Positions 9,326 to 16,679 of a stretch of 64,000 bases of DNA are shown piece after piece. The DNA is taken from contig NZ_CALEJS010000016.1 in assembly GCF_937898475.1 (NCBI RefSeq), forward strand, positions 1 to 64,000, in the 5' to 3' direction. Position 1 is the first letter of the stretch. Each line of letters starts with the position of its first letter. The stretch is from an uncultured Chitinophaga sp. (GTDB taxonomy: Bacteria > Bacteroidota > Bacteroidia > Chitinophagales > Chitinophagaceae). Under the pieces are notes generated by a model. The model saw only the letters and a list, made by a program, of their open reading frames with translations, made no database searches and had not been told where the DNA came from. The position numbers and the translations under genes were made by a program.

Positions 9326-10123
9326 TTACTTCACAACCGGGAAATTGCCGCCATCAATAATAAGATTGGCGCCGGTGATAAAGGAGGCGGCGGGCGAAAC
9401 CAGGAAGTAGACCAGTTCAGCCGTTTCTTCGGGCGCCGCCATTCTTCCCAGGGGTACGCCCCCAAGTCTCCGGAAAAGGTTTTCCGTCATTTCTTCCACC
9501 GTAATACCCCCCTGTTTTGCATAGTCTTCCAGGAAGGCGGTCATCGCCTCCGTTTTGTTTAAACCGGGCGATACGGTTACTACCCTGATGCCTTTATCGG
9601 CTACTTCTGTAGCCAATGCCTTACTATAGGTGTTCAATGCGGCTTTTGCGGCACTGTAGGCCATAGTAGACTCCCAGATGGGAAACTGGCTGCTGGTAGT
9701 GGAAATATGAATGATCACACCGTTTTTTCGTTGCAGCATGTTGGGTAGTAATGCCCTATCCAGGCGTACAGATGAAAGCAGGTTGACCTGCAGGGCATTG
9801 ATCCAGTGCTCATCCGTGAGGGTACTGAATCCACCGCCCGGGTAGGTGTTTGCACCCATGTTATTGATCAGTATGTCTATGTGCCCGAATTGCCCGTTAA
9901 TGATGCCGGTTACTTTGTTCACTTCTTCAGCCTGTGATAAGTCTGCAGCGATGAAGGTATAAGCAGCATCCTGTTCCTCCGGCTGGTTGCGAGCGGTGAC
10001 GATAACCGTTGCTCCCGCCTGCTGTAATTTTTTCACAATTGCTTTTCCGATCCCTTTTGTTCCGCCTGTTACGAGGGCTATTTTACCGTGTAATGCTCCA
10101 TTAGTTGTCTGGTTAGTTTCCAT
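9326..10123 (-). CDS. Short-chain dehydrogenase/reductase (classical SDR)
   Basis: The 265-residue product has the classical SDR signatures in order: the dinucleotide-binding TGGTKGIG near residues 20-27, the NNMGA strand motif near residue 88, the catalytic Ser in HISTTSSQ, and the YSAAK active-site pair. It should be a cytosolic NAD(P)H-dependent oxidoreductase acting on a carbonyl substrate that cannot be named. It is divergent from the HxlR regulator gene, with a perfect inverted repeat between them, so it is very likely the regulator's target. Confidence 0.9.
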   Translation of the reverse strand: METNQTTNGALHGKIALVTGGTKGIGKAIVKKLQQAGATVIVTARNQPEEQDAAYTFIAADLSQAEEVNKVTGIINGQFGHIDILINNMGANTYPGGGFSTLTDEHWINALQVNLLSSVRLDRALLPNMLQRKNGVIIHISTTSSQFPIWESTMAYSAAKAALNTYSKALATEVADKGIRVVTVSPGLNKTEAMTAFLEDYAKQGGITVEEMTENLFRRLGGVPLGRMAAPEETAELVYFLVSPAASFITGANLIIDGGNFPVVK

Positions 10124-10169
10124 GCGCGATGTTTTTACTTCGTGATATTCGTTTACCGAAAAAATAGAT

Positions 10170-10191
10170 TTACTTTAGTTTCGTAAAGTAA
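10170..10191. promoter_or_regulatory. Candidate HxlR operator
   Basis: TTACTTTA (10170-10177) and its perfect complement TAAAGTAA (10184-10191) are separated by six bases. It lies in the divergent region between the SDR and HxlR genes. HxlR-type winged-helix dimers are known to bind such A/T-rich dyads next to divergent reductase genes; binding here is inferred. Confidence 0.55.
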
Positions 10192-10283
10192 CCAAAACTG
10201 TTGCCTGGGATCATTATCACAGCGCCAATAAGCGGTAACGTTTATGTAACTAACAGTCAAATACTGGTAACATCCATGTAACC

Positions 10284-10643
10284 ATGAAGAAGTTCAAAGC
10301 ACACCCATCTGCCTGCCCGATTGTTCATACGATGACCTATATTGGTGGGAAGTGGAAGCCCATTATCCTGGGACGGCTGATAAACGGGGCGGTCCGGTTT
10401 GGAAAGCTGGCGGTACAAATACCGGATATATCGCGTAAGATATTGACCGAGCAACTGAAGGAGCTGGAGGAGGACGGATTGATCATCCGGCATAGTTATA
10501 ACGAGAAGCCGCCCCGTGTTGAATATGAGCTAAGCGAGATTGGCCGTACGGCCATTCCTGTTTTGATGGCGATGACGGAACTGGGCGACAAAATGCACGA
10601 AGCCATTACCAGGCATAAGCGGGGTGTTACGCAGGCTCAGTGA
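10284..10643 (+). CDS. HxlR-family transcriptional regulator
   Basis: The 119-residue product fits the HxlR winged-helix family from end to end: a Cys at residue 11 in the SACPI motif, IGGKWKPIILGRL as the first helix, ISRKILTEQLKELEEDGLI as the recognition helix, and PPRVEYELSEIGR as the wing. In relatives such as HypR and YodB the N-terminal Cys senses electrophiles or disulfide stress. Here the paired SDR would then remove reactive carbonyls, which is inference. ATG at 10284 is preceded by a plausible leader. Confidence 0.9.
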   Translation: MKKFKAHPSACPIVHTMTYIGGKWKPIILGRLINGAVRFGKLAVQIPDISRKILTEQLKELEEDGLIIRHSYNEKPPRVEYELSEIGRTAIPVLMAMTELGDKMHEAITRHKRGVTQAQ

Positions 10644-10710
10644 CGGATGGTGGATTACCGCCCTGGTTTAGCGGAAGCCCGGATAAAGAAGGACATTTAA
10701 CTATAAAATC

Positions 10711-10743
10711 AAAAAAGGCCGCCTCTTGCTGAGACGGCCTTTC
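10711..10743 (-). terminator. Intrinsic terminator of the thiolase gene
   Basis: The stem AGGCCGTCTC / GAGGCGGCCT with a short loop is followed on the minus strand by six Ts. It lies 20 bases after the thiolase stop. The plus strand has only TTT after the stem. Confidence 0.8.
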
Positions 10744-10762
10744 CTGATTTTATTCACTTGTA

Positions 10763-11941
10763 TTAATCAATGCGTTCTATTAGTCCGGCGATGCCTTGTC
10801 CGCCACCCACGCAGGCTGTCACCAACCCATATTTCTTATTCAGCCGTTTAAGATCGCTCAGGATCTGCACGGTAAGCTTTGCCCCTGTACAGCCGAGAGG
10901 ATGTCCCAGGGCGATGGCGCCACCGTTGATGTTCACGATATCGGGGTCGATGCCCAGTTCGCGGATCACCGCGACTGACTGAGAGGCGAAGGCTTCGTTA
11001 AGCTCTACCAGGCCAACATCCTGCAGGGATTTACCTGCTATTTTCAGCGCTTTGGGTACGGCGGCTACGGGACCGATGCCCATGATGCGGGGGTGTACCC
11101 CTGCAGAGGCGCAGGCTACCAGGCGGCCGATGGGCTTGAGGCCCAGTTCTTTCACCATGGTTTCGCTCATGACGATCACGAAGGCGGCGCCGTCTGATGT
11201 CTGGGAAGAGTTACCTGCGGTAACGGAACCTCCGGCAGCGAATACCGGTTTCAATTTGGCGAGGGCCTGGGCGGAGGTGTCTGCGCGGGGGCCTTCGTCG
11301 GTATCTACGGTGTAGGTACGTTTCTGTTTTTTGCCTTTCTCGTCAACGTAAACTTCTTCTACGTTGATGGGGAGTATGCCTTCTTTAAAGTAGCCGTTCT
11401 TGATCGCTTCGATGGCCCGCTGGTGAGAGCGGAGGGCGAAAGCGTCCTGGTCTTCACGGGAAACGTTGAATTCCTTTGCTACGGCTTCGGCGGTGAGGCC
11501 CATACCCAGGTAGTAATCCGGTGTGGTGCTGGCTACGGTGAAGTTAGGGACGGTTTTCCAGCCTGCGGTGGGCACCAGGCTCATACTTTCGGTGCCGCCG
11601 GCGATGATGCAGTGGGCCATGCCCGACTGTATTTTGGCGGTGGCGATGGCGATGGTTTCGAGTCCGGAGGCGCAGTAGCGGTTCACGGTCATACCGGGCA
11701 CTCCTTCGCCGAGGGCCCTGACGGATATCATGCGGCCTATTTGCAGGCCTTGTTCGGCTTCGGGTACGGCGTTGCCTACGATCAGGTCGTCTACACGATG
11801 TGGTTCCAGCTGTGGAACACTTTTCAGGAGTCCGGTGATGACGTCTACGGCCAGGTCGTCCGGGCGGTAAAAGCGGAATCCGCCGCGTTTGGCTTTACCG
11901 ACGGCGGTACGGTATCCGGCAACTATATATGCTGTTTCCAT
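10763..11941 (-). CDS. Thiolase family acetyl-CoA acyltransferase
   Basis: The 392-residue length is that of biosynthetic and degradative thiolases. The acyl-accepting Cys is in VNRYCASGLETI near residue 91, the His in NGGAIALGHPLGCTGA near residue 350, and the second catalytic Cys in CVGGGQGIA near residue 380. It would cleave 3-ketoacyl-CoA or condense two acyl-CoAs in the cytosol. The sequence resembles FadA-like thiolases, but no 3-hydroxyacyl-CoA dehydrogenase partner is in the window, so direction and chain length are open. Confidence 0.93.
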   Translation of the reverse strand: METAYIVAGYRTAVGKAKRGGFRFYRPDDLAVDVITGLLKSVPQLEPHRVDDLIVGNAVPEAEQGLQIGRMISVRALGEGVPGMTVNRYCASGLETIAIATAKIQSGMAHCIIAGGTESMSLVPTAGWKTVPNFTVASTTPDYYLGMGLTAEAVAKEFNVSREDQDAFALRSHQRAIEAIKNGYFKEGILPINVEEVYVDEKGKKQKRTYTVDTDEGPRADTSAQALAKLKPVFAAGGSVTAGNSSQTSDGAAFVIVMSETMVKELGLKPIGRLVACASAGVHPRIMGIGPVAAVPKALKIAGKSLQDVGLVELNEAFASQSVAVIRELGIDPDIVNINGGAIALGHPLGCTGAKLTVQILSDLKRLNKKYGLVTACVGGGQGIAGLIERID

Positions 11942-11998
11942 GCTTTAAGCTCCTTTTTCCAGAAAAAAGTCCGGTTTTTTTATTTAAGTTAAATAACT

Positions 11999-12030
11999 TT
12001 TGTGAATTTTAGATCAACGCATTAAATTTG
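11999..12030 (+). promoter_or_regulatory. Bacteroidota-type promoter of the tRNA-Lys gene
   Basis: TTTG at 11999-12002 and TAAATTTG at 12023-12030 are separated by 20 bases, an exact match to the -33/-7 consensus known for the Bacteroidota primary sigma factor. The tRNA starts 31 bases after the -7 box. Confidence 0.75.
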
Positions 12031-12061
12031 CAACCCTGTTTGAATGGGAACAGGAGATAAT

Positions 12062-12123
<62 letters not shown>

Positions 12124-12134
<11 letters not shown>

Positions 12135-13650
12135 CCTGATGGGACAAGTCTAAAATTGATAGGCTTGTCCCATTTTCTTTTTCTACAAAAGCCTTATCCA
12201 TGCTATATATTAGCTGAACCGCATAATTTACTCTGGCGGTTCGATATGCGTCACCAGTGAATACCAGTTTTTCGGGGAATATCGAACCAATGATCTTCCG
12301 CTGCGTTTCTACCTCTCCACTGTCGTACAAAATATCAAGTTGGGACAAGTTTCTCATGCCCTTTTCGAGAATACCCTCAATATTGTAATTCTTCTTCGGA
12401 ATCTCAGAGAGGCGATCTTCCAGCTTTGTAATGGACAATTCATATTCCTCTTTACTTTCCTTGAAGTCCTCCGGAGTGATTTTTTGTTGAAACAACAGTT
12501 TCCGAGCCTCCCTTATCAAATCTGTATAAGCGTCGATTTGAGTGAGCAGGCTATCTCTTTCTTCGGTGGTACTTTTAGTTTGAGCCTTAAAATAGTATTC
12601 CAATGCAGGGCGAAAAATATCACGGAATGGAGATTGTGGCACAAATTTGCGTAGTTCTTTTGAAAACAGTTGATTGGCCCGTTCTGCCGGGAAACGGCAA
12701 CCGCATGAAGTGATACAGTGGTAATAATGATAATGCCTGTTTCTGCCTCTTGATGCGCTGCCGGTTAGAACTCTGCCGCAACGTGGGCAGATGAGGAAGC
12801 CGCGTAAAGGCAAGCTATTATCAACTACTATCTTTGTACGCTGTTTTTTACGCCGTCCATCCAGAATCTCCTGCACAAGATAGAATAACGTAGATGAAAT
12901 GATTGCCTCATGTTTACCCTGGACAAAAATGCTTTCTTCATCTTTGAATTTGGGAACGTGTATTTTTCCGCAGTAGACAGGGTTGCGTATTGCCACCCAA
13001 AAATTGTTCTTACTGCATTTCAGACCACGGTTGCGGGCCATGTGTAGAATTTGCTCAGTATTGAAACGACAAGCCGCAATTTCTTCAAAGACCCATTTCA
13101 TTATGCTTGCCTCTGGCTCATTCGGGCATATATATTTAACCTTACCGGTTTCGTCGGTTCTGTTCTGATAGCCTATTGGAGCTGTACCCATCCACCGCCC
13201 TTCCTTGCGGGCGCGACGCATACCATAAAATACGTTGAGTGCGCGACGGTCGTTTTCGACTTCGGGAGTTGCCAGATACACGGCCATCATAATCTTACTT
13301 TCCGGTACTGTCATGTCGAGGGGCTGTTCAATCGCCTGCGGCTCAATTCCAAGTTTTCTGATGGTGCTTATCATTTGATAAGCATCCCCTGCATTGCGGC
13401 TGAATCTATCCCATTTTGTGAACAGCACGAAGTCAACCTGATGCTTTTTCTTCCGCCAGTCAAATAACAGTTTATTCCATTGCGGACGATTGAAAGTTTT
13501 GGCGCTGTGATCCTCAAAAATGACCTGACGAATTTGGATAAAATTGTGATCGCAGTATTTACGCAGAACTTCTTCCTGATTTCGTTGGGAGAAACCTTTG
13601 TCACGCTGGTCGTCTGTACTCACTCTGATATATAAATCTGCTACTAACAT
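12124..13650 (-). CDS. Large serine recombinase, probable ICE integrase
   Basis: The 508-residue product has a resolvase catalytic domain with the nucleophile at Ser11 (YIRVSTDDQ) and arginines in KWDRFSRN, a recombinase domain (residues about 165-270, GTAPIGYQ, VYCGKIHVPK), a zinc ribbon (CPRCGRVLTG, then CITSCGC) and a C-terminal coiled coil. Large serine recombinases integrate and excise elements without DNA homology. Its stop codon lies in the T-arm of tRNA-Lys, so its last three residues (VTP) come from tRNA DNA. Three small genes precede it in the same direction and are probably cotranscribed. A clear break in base composition begins here. Confidence 0.93.
12140..12176 (+). terminator. 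Terminator of tRNA-Lys inside the recombinase 3' end
   Basis: TGGGACAAG (12140-12148) pairs with CTTGTCCCA (12164-12172), followed by TTTTC. It sits five bases after the tRNA and within the coding end of the recombinase gene, so the element seems to supply the terminator for the tRNA it entered. Confidence 0.7.
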
Positions 13651-13721
13651 AAAAAAATTGATTTCAAATAAAAAACTAAAAGTAACATGCGTCGAATAGC
13701 CATCGCCGCATAAAAGATGTT

Positions 13722-14060
13722 CTAGGAGCTAGGATTTTGATACTTTTCTCTACCAATCGGACGGTTGTTCAATAGCTCGAACTCGTTATGCTGTACTTGT
13801 AAAACGAGTATTTCTATTAATCGCTCCATCGTTATTTCAAAGACATTTGTTAATGCCATCAATTCTAGCAGTCTAAATTGTTGCGGATCTTCTACTCTTG
13901 ACCAAACTGTATCTGTGTTCGAATGGAAAAACGAACCGAATAAGGCCGGGCCGAGAATAATTACAACATTGTATAATGTATCGTTGGCTGTGTGATTTTT
14001 CAAAAAAAATTTAGCGGCTAAAATTTTTGCTTGCTGGCCGCCAGTTAATCCCTTCTTCAT
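13722..14060 (-). CDS. Hypothetical protein in the recombinase operon
   Basis: I do not recognise this 112-residue product. It has no signal peptide; residues 31-44 (VVIILGPALFGSFF) are hydrophobic but short for a membrane helix, and residues 64-95 look like amphipathic helices (LELMALTNVFEITMERLIEILVLQVQ). It lies between the resolvase-like gene (12 bases away) and the active recombinase, both in the same direction. Such a place would suit an accessory factor for recombination or its control, but this is inference from position. Confidence 0.6.
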   Translation of the reverse strand: MKKGLTGGQQAKILAAKFFLKNHTANDTLYNVVIILGPALFGSFFHSNTDTVWSRVEDPQQFRLLELMALTNVFEITMERLIEILVLQVQHNEFELLNNRPIGREKYQNPSS

Positions 14061-14072
14061 TGTATAAAGTTG

Positions 14073-14450
14073 TTAAAGCTCCTTGCTTCGCCATGTTCTG
14101 ATTGCTGCTTCTAAGAAAATGTTTGTCTTAATCGCTTTAGCGGTTATCTGCATTCTATCAAGATTGGATTTCACAATAAGGAAATTTTCTAAATTTCTTG
14201 TGAACCTATCCCATGTAGTAAATAATATCAAGTCCGGCCAAACGGTTGAGGAAACAAGCCGATCATAATATTCCGACCAACCGGGTCTATCAAAGTTTCC
14301 GGCAGAACAGTTGTCAATTACTTTTGCCCTTATTTTAATGTTGTTGGCGATGCAGTATTCTTCAAGTTCTTTTTCCTGTAGTTGTTCCATTAACTTTTGG
14401 CGTGCAGGGTCATCGCACCTTGCACGGATATATAAATCAGCAATCTTCAT
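14073..14450 (-). CDS. Resolvase-domain protein lacking the catalytic serine
   Basis: The 125-residue product aligns with the N-terminal catalytic domain of the neighbouring recombinase: ADLYIR at the start, a central SAGNFDRPGWSEYYD against SAKTFNRPQWNKLLF, and LFTTWDRFTRN against LFTKWDRFSRN. Where the active enzyme has VSTDD, this one has ARCDD, so the nucleophilic Ser is replaced by Arg. It ends after the catalytic domain, with no recombinase or zinc domain. It is therefore either a degenerate copy or a catalytically dead partner that could pair with the active recombinase. The intact frame and tight operon spacing favour a working protein. Confidence 0.75.
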   Translation of the reverse strand: MKIADLYIRARCDDPARQKLMEQLQEKELEEYCIANNIKIRAKVIDNCSAGNFDRPGWSEYYDRLVSSTVWPDLILFTTWDRFTRNLENFLIVKSNLDRMQITAKAIKTNIFLEAAIRTWRSKEL

Positions 14451-14589
14451 GACTTAAAATTTCTGTGATTGTAATTTCTGCAAACTGGTAGATAATGTCG
14501 AGAATAGCTGCGGCTTCTTCAAGAGATACCGTAATGCCTTGTTCACTCAGTATTTTCACTGCTGTTTCAGGCTTCATTTTTTTGTCCAT
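14437..14589 (-). CDS. Small helical protein, first gene of the recombinase operon
   Basis: A 50-residue frame starts at ATG 14589 (MDKKMKPETAVKILSEQG) and overlaps the start of the resolvase-like gene by 14 bases, a translational-coupling layout. It is predicted all helical, with VSLEEAAAILDIIYQFAEI as an amphipathic segment. I recall similar short proteins next to serine recombinases in Bacteroidota mobile elements, but cannot name a family. It could be a recombination directionality factor or regulator by position; that is inference. Confidence 0.6.
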   Translation of the reverse strand: MDKKMKPETAVKILSEQGITVSLEEAAAILDIIYQFAEITITEILSHEDC

Positions 14590-14625
14590 AACACACTCAT
14601 GTTCATACTTCACAATTCCAAGTGC

Positions 14626-14681
14626 TATGCGGGATAATACAAATTTACAAATGAATATGCTTCATTTTAATGTCCCGCATA
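14626..14681 (-). promoter_or_regulatory. Promoter/operator of the recombinase operon
   Basis: TATGCGGGA (14626-14634) is repeated as its complement TCCCGCATA (14673-14681). Between them, on the minus strand, is TAAATTTG, an exact -7 box, and a smaller dyad AATGAA/TTCATT. A clear -33 TTTG at the right distance is missing, which fits a regulated promoter. A dimer binding the two outer arms would straddle the promoter. Confidence 0.5.
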
Positions 14682-14800
14682 ATGCCAGAACATCGAGAGT
14701 GGCTACTGATAAAAGCAAGATGTATCTATGTGCGACAAAAGTTTAAAATTTAGAAAGCATTCAAAAAAAAGGCAATTGGTTTAAAATTCAGTCAGGGATT

Positions 14801-15169
14801 TTAAGGTGGTTCAGGTGGGCGGCGTTTTGCTTTCTCTCTAAGTGCTACAACGTCTTGAATATCTTTTACGATTCCTTTATCGAAAAGGACTTTCATACCT
14901 GGGTGATCTTTGATAAGGGTCTTTTTTTCTTTTTCCATGAGGATATTATATAAATGTTCATAGAACGCGAAGTAATATCCAACCTGATAAATGAGAAGCT
15001 GCCGTTTGAACTTTTGCATAAGCGTTTTTTTTCTTACGGAATTGTAAGAGCCGATACGCTTGCCGAGATCATAGATGTGTTGCGCCATACCCTTCAATTG
15101 CTGGCGAAGCTGCTGTGAAGTCAACTTTTTATATCGGTTGCCGGGAAATAAATGAGGAAAATCTGCCAT
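14801..15169 (-). CDS. Hypothetical basic protein, 122 aa
   Basis: The frame is open upstream to 15397, but the extension reads low-complexity DNA, so ATG 15169 (MADFPHLFPG) is chosen. The product is strongly basic, with RYKKLTSQQLRQQLKG and RKKTLMQKFKRQ, has an aromatic-rich helix (YQVGYYFAFYEHLYNIL), and ends in a proline-rich basic tail (KAKRRPPEPP). I do not recognise the family. It is divergent from the ATPase gene and its upstream region carries the shared 21-bp-period repeats. Confidence 0.6.
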   Translation of the reverse strand: MADFPHLFPGNRYKKLTSQQLRQQLKGMAQHIYDLGKRIGSYNSVRKKTLMQKFKRQLLIYQVGYYFAFYEHLYNILMEKEKKTLIKDHPGMKVLFDKGIVKDIQDVVALREKAKRRPPEPP

Positions 15170-15227
15170 AGTCTTAAAGCTGTAATAGAAAAATACACTA
15201 AGTCCCGGATTTACAGGAATTTGTAGC

Positions 15228-15261
15228 TGTTGACTTTTACCACAACAAGGTTGATTTTTAC
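15228..15261. promoter_or_regulatory. Shared direct-repeat operator, copy B
   Basis: TGTTGACTTTTAC (15228-15240) and GGTTGATTTTTAC (15249-15261) are repeated with a period of 21 bases. The same arrangement is found at 36422-36455 and, inverted, at 38134-38167. It lies 59 bases upstream of the 15169 start and 250 bases upstream of the ATPase start. Confidence 0.65.
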
Positions 15262-15341
15262 CAGCGTGGGAAATGTACTGCGATAGAATTGCAGTATGCT
15301 GTTGAAGTAATAACTTCGCTGCTCCAACCAGACGTACCTCC

Positions 15342-15397
15342 GCGATGTTATGTATGCGTGCATTGATGCCTATATATACATATACACATACACGCAC
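15342..15397. repeat. Shared intergenic motifs and alternating pyrimidine-purine tract
   Basis: GCGATGTTATG (15342-15352) recurs at 36392, and its first ten bases at 63381. ATGCGTGCAT (15354-15363) recurs as its complement at 43769 and 43866. From 15371 to 15397, 27 bases strictly alternate pyrimidine and purine, a sequence type that can form Z-DNA. Confidence 0.6.
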
Positions 15398-15399
15398 CC

Positions 15400-15423
15400 G
15401 TCACACAATCATGATTGCGTGAC
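15400..15423. promoter_or_regulatory. 24-base palindrome upstream of the ATPase gene
   Basis: The two 12-base halves pair at 11 of 12 positions, with GTCAC and GTGAC at the ends and CAATCA/TGATTG in the centre. It lies 88 bases before the ATPase start and looks like a dimer-binding operator. Confidence 0.55.
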
Positions 15424-15510
15424 CCCGAAAAAAGATAAATGTTTACATCTAATTAACATTTGGAATTTGAATGTAACGTATTTTACATCATTCGTCATCT
15501 TAAACTAGCT

Positions 15511-16665
15511 ATGAGTAACGCTGAAAAAACAATCGCAGAAGAATTAAAAGTTCTTGAAACAAATGTGGAGCAGGTAAAAAAGGCTTCACGTAATCCCATC
15601 GCGCAGCCTCCTGCGTTGCTGAGTATAAATGGGCAGCCGCTATTTCGCCCTTATACCATCAATGCAATACAAGGAAAAGAAGGGAGCCATAAGAGCCGAT
15701 TGGCTGAGATAATCTGTACCGCTGCAATTGTGGGGAAAAATACAGTGGGGAAACCCGGCGGGAATTACCTGAATATCGTTGCAAACCCTGATATGCCCTG
15801 CCATGTTCTGTATGTTGATACCGAACGGAACATGCAAGACGAGTTTCCGACTTCGATACAATCGTTAAACAGAAATGCTGGACACAAAGCCAATACTATT
15901 TCCGCCCGTTTTACCCCGGTTCCAATATTGAATATTTCCCGTGATAATAGGCTCGAAGTTTTAAAAACATACGTAGAGAAATTACGGAAGAAAGTAAAGC
16001 AACATATGCTGGTTGTTCTCGATGTTTCTACTGATTGTATCGACGATTTCAATTCCTCCACAAGTGCAAATAAGATCCACGACTGGATGAACGTAATGCG
16101 AACTGAGTTCGATATGACATTTTTTTTATTGATCCATGAAAATTTAAGTGGTAATGACAAGGCACGGGGACACGTCGGAACGGAGCTTACTTTGAAGGCT
16201 TCGACGCAATTGCAGATACGCCGGGTGAGTGATAAAGAGGACAAGGACATATTTCAGTTGGTGTTCAAAAAAATGCGGTTCAAAAGACGCTATGCGCCTA
16301 TATACATCGCATACGATGAAGAATTAGAAACATTGGTAGAGGTTGAGTATAATGATGATGGTAAAGGCGAAAAAGAAAGCTCCAGCGCAGGAAACGAACT
16401 TCATGCTGCCCTGGCTGAAGCCTTCAGCCAACAGAGGGAGTATTCTCGCGCAGCTCTAGCGTCCCTCGTTGCTAAAAAGATGAATGGAGAGTTTAACGAG
16501 AATACGATTGCGCGTAAGCTGGCCGACCTAAGCCGTGAAGATCAGTTTATATTAAACATTAACGGCGGCGGAAAATTTGCGGCAGAAAAACGTGGTCGTG
16601 AAACCTTCTACGTATTTCAACCAACAGCCGAACCGGAAGCAGAACATGCGCCAGTTGCAAACTAG
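15511..16665 (+). CDS. RecA-fold AAA ATPase (RepA/DnaB-like)
   Basis: ATG 15511 (MSNAEKTIAEE) is preferred to an upstream in-frame start in AT-rich leader, giving 384 residues. A P-loop is at residues 55-62 (GKEGSHKS) and a Walker B strand in HMLVVLDVSTDC. The order matches the monodomain RecA-like helicase ATPases (AAA_25 type, RepA-like) that stand alone on plasmids and ICEs and load or act with a primase at the replication origin. The C-terminus (from about 290) carries a winged-helix-like segment (YSRAALASLVAKKMNGEFNENTIARKLADL). It faces mobC tail to tail. A role in ICE replication is inferred. Confidence 0.75.
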   Translation: MSNAEKTIAEELKVLETNVEQVKKASRNPIAQPPALLSINGQPLFRPYTINAIQGKEGSHKSRLAEIICTAAIVGKNTVGKPGGNYLNIVANPDMPCHVLYVDTERNMQDEFPTSIQSLNRNAGHKANTISARFTPVPILNISRDNRLEVLKTYVEKLRKKVKQHMLVVLDVSTDCIDDFNSSTSANKIHDWMNVMRTEFDMTFFLLIHENLSGNDKARGHVGTELTLKASTQLQIRRVSDKEDKDIFQLVFKKMRFKRRYAPIYIAYDEELETLVEVEYNDDGKGEKESSSAGNELHAALAEAFSQQREYSRAALASLVAKKMNGEFNENTIARKLADLSREDQFILNINGGGKFAAEKRGRETFYVFQPTAEPEAEHAPVAN

Positions 16666-16679
16666 ATTATGCAGAGTTT

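Noticed and set aside
9156..9410. Frames running through the 11-base tandem repeats
   Set aside because: Repeat-derived and followed by a terminator-like hairpin; no homologous pattern seen.
15170..15397. N-terminal extension of the 122-aa gene
   Set aside because: The extension (start rich in VCVYVYIG) is read from the alternating tract and the shared operator, so it is non-coding.
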